From: Physella acuta
Taxonomy: Eukaryota > Mollusca > Gastropoda > Physidae
DNA length: 64,000 nt
Direction: 5' to 3'
Assembly: GCF_028476545.1 (NCBI RefSeq)
Contig: NW_026732367.1
Location: 62,001-126,000 of the forward strand
Below the pieces are notes generated by a model that was not told the DNA's origin, ran no database searches, and saw only the letters and a program-made list of their open reading frames with translations. Made by a program: the position numbers and the translations under genes. Positions 47,701 through 56,200 of this stretch are shown here, piece by piece; the stretch's first letter is position 1, and the number at the start of each line of letters is the position of its first letter.

Positions 47701-50180
47701 CCGGATGTAGAGGAGCAGGTGGTATCGTTTGATTTGGTTTTCCAATTAATTGACACGTGTGGCATGTTCGACAATATTCGGCCACATCTTTTCTCAATTG
47801 TGGCCAAAAGAAATGTGACGCTATCCTTTGATACGTCTTTTTTACTCCTAGATGGCCTGAAAGAGGCGTATCGTGTGCCAAGGTCAAAATGTCTCTTCGG
47901 AACTTGGTCGGAACGACAATTTGATGGAGGACTCTCCACTCTTCGTCTACCGATGCCTCGGGGGGTCTCCATCTTCTCATGAGCATTCCGTCTTTCAAAT
48001 AATACACACACGGGCCCGGTTCAGTCTCTTCCAACGGCTGGGCATTCTCGCGGAGTTCGGATAACTCCACATCCTTGGTCTGTTCTTCAATTAAATATTC
48101 TTTTGTGGGTTTTCCCCCTTCGTCTTGTCGTTGATATAAACTGGCGAGGAATGTATCCGCCAATTCTACCTCAGTGTCATCTCTTTTTCCAACGGAAGTC
48201 GGTTCTTGGTATGTTTTTGAACTCATGGCTCTGGTAACGGCGCCCACTGTGTTTACCTCCAAGTCATCATCTAGCGGTGTTCGTTGGTTAGAGAATGGAG
48301 TGGAATGTAGGTTGGCGAACACTTTTATGTCGGCCAGGTCATTGCCCAACAACAGCGAGATGCCTTCTACTGGAAATTCAGATTGGACCCCGACAATCAC
48401 AGGTCCACTGACGAGATCTGACTTGATATCGATGTGGTGGAGGGTCACACGATTTACCCCCTGTCCTATTCCATGGATCAGCGCACAATCTCCGGTCTCC
48501 GTAGTTGCCGATAGGGGTAGGACTCCCTCCAGTATTAATGACTGAGCCGCACCAGTATCTCTCAGGATACGGATGGGTCGCCACTTAGTCGACTCGCCGG
48601 GTAGTGATACAAATCCTTCCGAAACAAAAGGACCAAATTCTTGCCAGGAGGTTTTCTGCATTCTGGCCATGGGTGCACTAGCTCCCCTCAGGTCTTTCTC
48701 ACTGAGACTCTCGGTGTTCTCATCTGCAACTTCACTGACACATTTAAAGTTCACCTCTTTTCTTGCTGAAAGTTCAGTCTCTGTTTGTATTTTCGATAAC
48801 TCTGATCGACCATCTGCTGACTGCCCAACTTTTCTGCTGGGTTTGACGGGTGTGGGCCAATAGATTCTCGTCGGATACGATGTAGCACAGGCAACAACTT
48901 TACTCTCCTTTTTATCACTTCTTGAGTTAAGTCTCCAACAATCATTTCGTGTGTGCCCTTGTCTATTACAATAGGTGCACGCCTCTCGTTTTTTAACCTC
49001 ACTTCTCCAAGAGGTTTGACCTCTTGGTGACATCTCTATGTCACTTTCCTTTCTTCTATCATCTAGTTCTCTGACTGATGTCATTTCGGCGAATTGATGC
49101 GTGATGAGATAGTCATCCGCCAACACTGCCGCTTTGTGCACATCATCTTCTCTTCGGTCCGCTATGTGAGTGCGGACATCTTGCCGCACGCAGCTTTGGA
49201 ATTCTTCCATTAATATTAGATTTTTTAATTTTTCAAAACTGGTACCCACCTCTTTGGATGTGATCCATTTTTCTAGCAGTCGCTCTTTTTCTCTTACGAA
49301 TTCTACATGTGTTTGTTCCTGTTTCTTCAAGTCGCGAAACCTTCTTCGATACGCCTCAGGCACCAATTCGTAGGCTTTCAAAATCAAGGATTTCACCAAG
49401 TGATAGTCCCTTTGTTGTTCTCGGGTCAGCGAGGTGAACACCTCAGCGGCTCTCCCAGTTAGTGCCGGTTGTATCATCATTGGCCAGCATTGTTCTGGGA
49501 AGTTATAATTGTACGCTGTTATTTCGAATTGCGTAAAATATTGGTCAATATTTTTTTCTTCAAACTTGGGGACTAATTTGGCATATTTAACTGCCTCGAA
49601 ATTCTGGTTATCTTCCCTTTGTGAATTACATTCTCTCTCTAGCCTTGCCAACTGTATTTCCTTATCGGCCTCAATTTGTTTTATTTCTTTCTCTATTTCT
49701 TTTTCTTTCAGTTCTCTATCCTTCATTTCCAACTCTTTCGCTATTCTCATCCTTTCCAGTTCCCTCTGTGCATCAATTTCCATCTGTTTCAGTTTTACTT
49801 GTATCTCGTCATCTATTTTCTTTCTGACGCTGACCGTCCGCTTTCTCTCTGCCATTTTCTTTTTGTCTAGGGGTCAAAACTTGTCAAAAATCTTGTTGTT
49901 TCAAATCCCGGACTTAAGCCCTCACTTGTTATGTTCAGCTTTCCATTTCATAGTGGAACAAGGTATAACACAATTTAAAACACAGTCCAAATGTAATAAT
50001 CCAATATAATTTTCAACTTCTACAGGGGAACACTGAACATGGTACACAAAAACATTCCCTACTTCACTCGCTCTACACCACACACCGCTGGCACACACAG
50101 TTCACACACTTCTTCTCTCACTTGCACACCACTACAAGGGGAGGCCACTCTCACACACACTTTATATAAACAAATACATC

Positions 50181-50250
<70 letters not shown>

Positions 50251-53200
50251 TATTTACATTTAGATACCTAAATCTATTGTATAATCTGCCACACTTTTTG
50301 GTGCCTTCTCAATGGCTAGCTCAAACCTCCCAGCTAGGGAACCACTGCTTTATTGTTTTTCATGCCGTCTGTTCAGGGTTGTTCAGTTACACCTGACTTA
50401 ATTCTAATGGGCCCCCCCCCCCAGTTCGCCTTAAATAGGGCCAACAATTAGATTCAATACCGTTGGCGTAGTGATAGGGCCAAAAATAAAATTCAGCGCA
50501 GTAGGTGTTGAAGATTTTCCGGGAAAAGTCAGTTTGACGCAATGATAATGTGTGTTTTATTTGTCAGGCCGTAGGTACACCGCAGGGGGAGATATCCCAA
50601 TCCTTATAAGGCACTTTTATATACACTGAAAGAGGATTAGTCGATAGTTCCACAGGCACCCGAACGTCACATTCCTGGTGTAGTCTTGAATAGAAAATCT
50701 AAGCCATGTAAAAAAAAAATGTCAACTCATTTAACTCCGCATTCTATGCAAAGAAAAATGATCTCAGCGATACAGAATACAGGGGTTAAATCATAATCTG
50801 CCATACATACAACAAGTCTCATAACATTTTCGTCATGATGGTGTGTTCACATGACAACATGATGGTGTCTATGGTCAAATGACAACATCATGGTGTCTAT
50901 GGTCAAATGACAACATGATGGTGTCTATAGTCACATGACAACATGATGGTGTCTATGGTCAAATGACAACATGATGGTGTCTATGGTCTCATGACAACAT
51001 GATGGTGTCTATAGTCACATGACAACATGATGGTGTGTATGTTCGCATGACAACATGATGGTGTCTATGGTCACATGACAACATGATGGTGTCTATGGTC
51101 ACATGACAACATGATGGTGTGTATGGTCCCATGACTACATGATGGTGTCTATGGTCAAATTACAACATGATGGTGTCTATGGTCACATGACAACATGATG
51201 GTGTCTATGGTCACATCACAACAAGATGGTGTCTATGGTCACAAGACAAAAAAATAGCGTCAGAGGACATCCGACTATAGTTTTTCGTCTGGTCTCTCTC
51301 TCTCATCACCTATTCCTTAACCAGCTGCAGGTATTTCCCGGTCAACGCCTGTCTGGCACCTGTGTGCAGCATGCACGGCCTGGCTGTCACAACAGTCGAG
51401 GGCATCGGCAGTGTGAGCACAGCTTTACACCCAGTACAGGTAACATCTTTACACCCAGTACAGGTAACATACAGTACAGGTAACATCTTTACATCCAGTA
51501 CAGGTAACTTCTTTACACCCAGTACAAGTAACATCTTTACACCCAGTACAGGTAACATCTTTACACACATACAGGTAACATCTTTACATCCAGTACAGGT
51601 AACTTCTTTACACCCAGTACAAGTAACATCTTTACACCCAGTACAGGTAACATCTTTACACACATACAGGTAACATCTTTACACCCAGTACAGGTAACAT
51701 CTTTACACCTAGTACAGGTAACATCTTTACACACAGCACAGGTAACATCTTTACACCCAGTACAGGTAACATCTTTACACCCAGTACAGGTAACATCTTT
51801 ACACCCAGTACAGGTAACATCTTTACACCCAGTACAGGTAACATCTTTACACCCAGTACAGGTAACATCTTTACACCCAGTACAGGTAACATCTTTACAC
51901 CCAGTACAGGTAACATCTTTACACACAGTACAGGTAACATCTTTACACCCAGTACAGGTAACATCTTTACACCCAGTACAGGTAACATCTTTACACCCAG
52001 TACAGGTAACATCTTTACACCCAGTACAGGTAACATCTTTACACCCAGTACAGGTAACATCTTTACACCCAGTACAGGTAACATCTTTACACCCAGTACA
52101 GGTAACATCTTTACACCCAGTACAGGTAACATCTTTACACCCAGTACAGGTAACATATTTACACCCAGTACAGGTAACATCTTTACACCCAGTACAGGTG
52201 ACATCTTTACACCCAGTACAGGTAACATCTTTACACCCAGTACAGGTAACATCTTTACACACAGTACAGGTAACATCTTTACACACAGTACAGGTAACAT
52301 CTTTACACCCAGTACAGGTAACATCTCTACACCCAGTACAGCCTTTACACCCAGTACAGGTAACATCTTTACACACAGTACAGGTAACATCTTTACACAC
52401 AGAACAGGTAACATCTTTACACCCAGTACAGGTAACATCTTTACACCCAGTACAGGTAACATCTTTACACCCAGTACAGGTAACATCTTTACACCCAGTA
52501 CAGGTAATACCTTTACACCCAGTACATGTAACATCTTTACACCCAGTACATGTAACATCTTTACACCCAGTAAAGGTAACATCTTTACACCCAGTACAGT
52601 TAGTTAGAACAACAGTGTGAAAGATTTTGTGTTAGGGCTAAACCTTGATACAATTGGATTAATATACCAAGTTAACAATGCTAAACTTGTGACGATAGGG
52701 TTAAACTACTAAGTTGACGTGACGTTTTCAGAGCGTGCTGGCAGAGCACCACGGGTCCCAGTGTGGCTTCTGTACCCCCGGGATCGTCATGTCCATGTAC
52801 ACACTTCTACAGAGCGACCGGCAGCCGGCTAGCTCCGAAATACAAGAGCACTTTGATGGTAAGTAACCAAACCGGCAGCCGGCTAATTTAGAAATACACG
52901 TGCACTTTGATGATGAATTAAACCGGCAGCCGGCTAGCTCTGAAATACAGGACTAGTTTGAGTTACAAAACCGGATGCCTTGGTCGGATGGTGGAGCCCT
53001 CGACTATTGACCCGAAGGTATCCTGGGCTTGAGTTCAATCAGCTCTTATGGGTACCTGATTCAAGCTTGGGAAAATGGAGGCGGCTGGCCACCATGGTGC
53101 TGACCACATTGCCCCCTTATATGCCGAGGCCACAGCCACATCGGTATCAGGGATCGACTTTAAAGTGTCACTTTACTACAACATAACCGGCAGTCGGCTA

Positions 53201-56200
53201 GCTTAGAAATACGTCACTTTACTACAACATAACCGGCAGCCGGCTAGCTTAGAAATACGTCACTTTACTACAACATAACCGGCAGCCGGCTAGCTTAGAA
53301 ATACGTCACTTTACTACAACATAACCGGCAGCCGGCTAGCTTAGAAATACGTCACTTTACTACAACATAACCGGCAGCCGGCTAGCTTAGAAATACGTCA
53401 CTTTACTACAACATAACCGGCAGCCGGCTAGCTTAGAAATACGTCACTTTACTACAACATAACCGGCAGACGGCTAGCTTAGAAATACGTCACTTTACTA
53501 CAACATAACCGGCAGCCGGCTAGCTTAGAAATACGTCACTTTACTACAACATAACCGGCAGACGGCTAGCTTAGAAATACGTCACTTTACTACAACATAA
53601 CCGGCAGCCGGCTCGCTTAGAAATACGTCACTTTACTACAACATAATCGGCAGCCGGCTAGCTTAGAAATACGTCACTTTACTACAACATAACCGGCAGC
53701 CGGCTAGCTTAGGGGTACAGAGGCTGTGTGTTTCACGGGGCCGTGTTGACGGGGGGTCATTTTATCTGGGGTCTTTTCGATGGGGTCAGTGGCCGTTTGG
53801 TCGGGTGAGTTTAGTCGCTGGTCGTTTTGGCTCTCTCGAGGACACTACTAATGGTGAAGGGGGGGGTGGAGTGGTGGATGTGGGTCACGGTTTTAACACA
53901 GAGGCCAATACCTCTGTGAGGTTAGTTAGTAGACATATCAAGTTATTATAAAGTAACGCTTGGCCTCTGAGAAAGCAGGAAGCAACATGAGACTAATAAG
54001 GCTGTTAGAGAACATTTTACAAATATTCTAAAGCTCTGATCTCTACTTACAAGCGTTTTTAAAATTGTGTATGCTTCTTATTAAATTAATAGAAGACTTT
54101 AAAGTATCCTGTTACTATTAAAAAATAGCTGTTACATGGAATCTTAGAGAAAACAAAACTGTTAACATGTTGGCTAATGTTTTTGTTTTAATTAAATCAA
54201 CTTTAGGTAACTTATGCAGGTGTACTGGGTACCGTCCCATTTTACAAGCCTACAACACATTTGCGGTTAGTTCCCTTCCTTGTTTGAATGTTCATTCTTA
54301 AAATAAAAATAGTACATCCTTGTCTTTCTTTTGTGCCTACGACTTAAATTTTTAAACAACGTAAAATTATTAATTGATTTCTCAGTTTGAGGTTATTATT
54401 ATTATAAAACATGACAACTGAACAGTTTGCTTAAATATTGTATATTTTATTTTAAATTATTTTGTACATTCGTCATGGCGTCATGTTTAATGTGCAAACA
54501 GTGACGTCAGAACGTCGGGTAGACTAGAATGTCACCCAGCAGCCCCCCCCCCCCCCAAATTAAAAAAAAGCCCTAACAATTTTGCATAATTTCGTTGAGG
54601 TGCCATTCCCTTTCTTCCACCGCACAGTGTGGGGGGGGGGGGCGCAAAAGTCTCCGGGGGGCGAACAATGTTAAAAGTTATATATGTTCTATATAAATTC
54701 CATTTCGTTCGGCGGTGGGGGGGGGGGGTAGAATTTATTCCCCCCCCCCCCCCTTTTCCACCCTGATCCCCGTAGATATGCCTGGAAGAAACACAAGAAA
54801 CATGCACCGCATTATAAATTTTATGTGGCTTAACTTTTTTTTTGTGAGTACAGTTTTTTTTTTTGGTGTTACCCGCTTTGAAACACATGAACCTCCCCCC
54901 CCCTCCCACTTGTGAAGCTGGTGTGTACACATTTTATATTAAGAACCAGATTAAAATTGCCAGTTAACGATACCGCTTAATGTAGAAAAAAAAATGTTTT
55001 CGGTTTTCTTCAGGCAAAAGAAGAATGTTCTGGGACCTGTGAATTTTGCCCAAAGAAAGGAATCTTCAACGACATTGTAAAAAAAAATCTTTTCTTTTTT
55101 AATATTTTTTTTTTAAACTGATAGATTGCAAAACAATTTTCATTGTTTCTTACATTCGTCACTAAATGAATTAGCTACAGAAGGGTATAATATATAAACT
55201 GTAGGTAATTAAATAAAATACGTGTTTTTCTGTAAAAATACAAAATATTTTTTTTTCTTGCCAGGAAGATCATCCATGTAAAAACTCAACGGCTGCTGGT
55301 GAAACACAAAAAAGTTTTCTCTCTCAAGACAAAAAGGTAGTTAACCTATTTTTAAAATTACATTCAAGGGAAGCAATTTTATTACTTTTAACAAGAATAT
55401 ATTTAACTATAATTTTTATCATCTTTTTGTGACATTATTTAATATAAGCAATGAAACAAATATTTTAAAAAATGATAAATTAGGTTATGTATTTTATATG
55501 GTATCAAACTCTAAATTGTAATATTTAAATTTAATATTTGTTATCTTCACCCCATACCGTTTGACTTAACATTAAAATTTATTTTTCAACTCTGTGTATA
55601 TTAGTTCATTATCTGACGATGAATGAACAGTTGAATTTAATTGAACATCTTTATATATAATTCTCTTCTGGGAGACGTTAGAAAACATGCTGTAAGCGCG
55701 CTCCCTACCACTCCACCCCTACATGGTATTGTCAGCTGTGGTTCACGCTAAATGTTTAGATTCGTAGAGCCGGGTTTAGTGACGGCTATTAGGGGCAGAT
55801 AATTTAGTTTGAAACGATTTTAAACTTCGGGGAGGCAACTAAAAGGAGGCAGCTTTCACGAGGGGGGGGGTGTAGAGTAGGGGTTGGGGGAAAGGAGGGT
55901 GGGGTAGTATCGTCCTTAACGACCTACTGATAGTGTTTTAAAGCAAATAATTTCAGTGGCAGCATTGGCACTTTCGAATTCACAACTTATGAATTACTGA
56001 AAAGTAGAAAATAAAACAACTAAATAGCGGCGTATGATATGCCGCGGGTCGGCTCGTATTGATTAATGGTGACACGTAACCACATTTGATTTTGGCCTTA
56101 AAACATGGGCCGGTTGCCTGCTGCTCGCAAACCGCCTGCGGCTCCTTTACTGTAAGGCCAGTTAAATAATAATTATATATTTTTTCATAACTCATAAAAA

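Larger units (their letters stand above)
44731..50183 (-). mobile_element. LTR element 2: Gmr1-like Ty3/gypsy retroelement, looks whole and young
   Basis: Minus-strand element of 5453 bp with two 257-bp LTRs that I read as differing at one position, a polypurine tract next to the 3' LTR (pyrimidine run CCTCCCCCCTT on the plus strand), and a single long gag-pol frame. Order of parts: gag, protease, integrase, RT, RNase H. It sits inside an (AT)n tract, so the short target duplication cannot be told apart from the repeat. Near-identical LTRs mean a recent insertion. Confidence 0.95.
42764..51330 (+). other. XDH intron 3 (8.6 kb)
   Basis: Filled by a SINE, a MITE-2 copy with a MITE-1 inside it, LTR element 2 between (AT)n tracts, and a 28-bp minisatellite close to the acceptor. 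Confidence 0.85.

Noticed and set aside
51310-52582. Long minus-strand frames with repeated CKDVTCTG or VKMLPVLG units
   Set aside because: They are the reverse reading of the 24-bp donor array in an XDH intron; the unit is a multiple of three without stops, so length means nothing.
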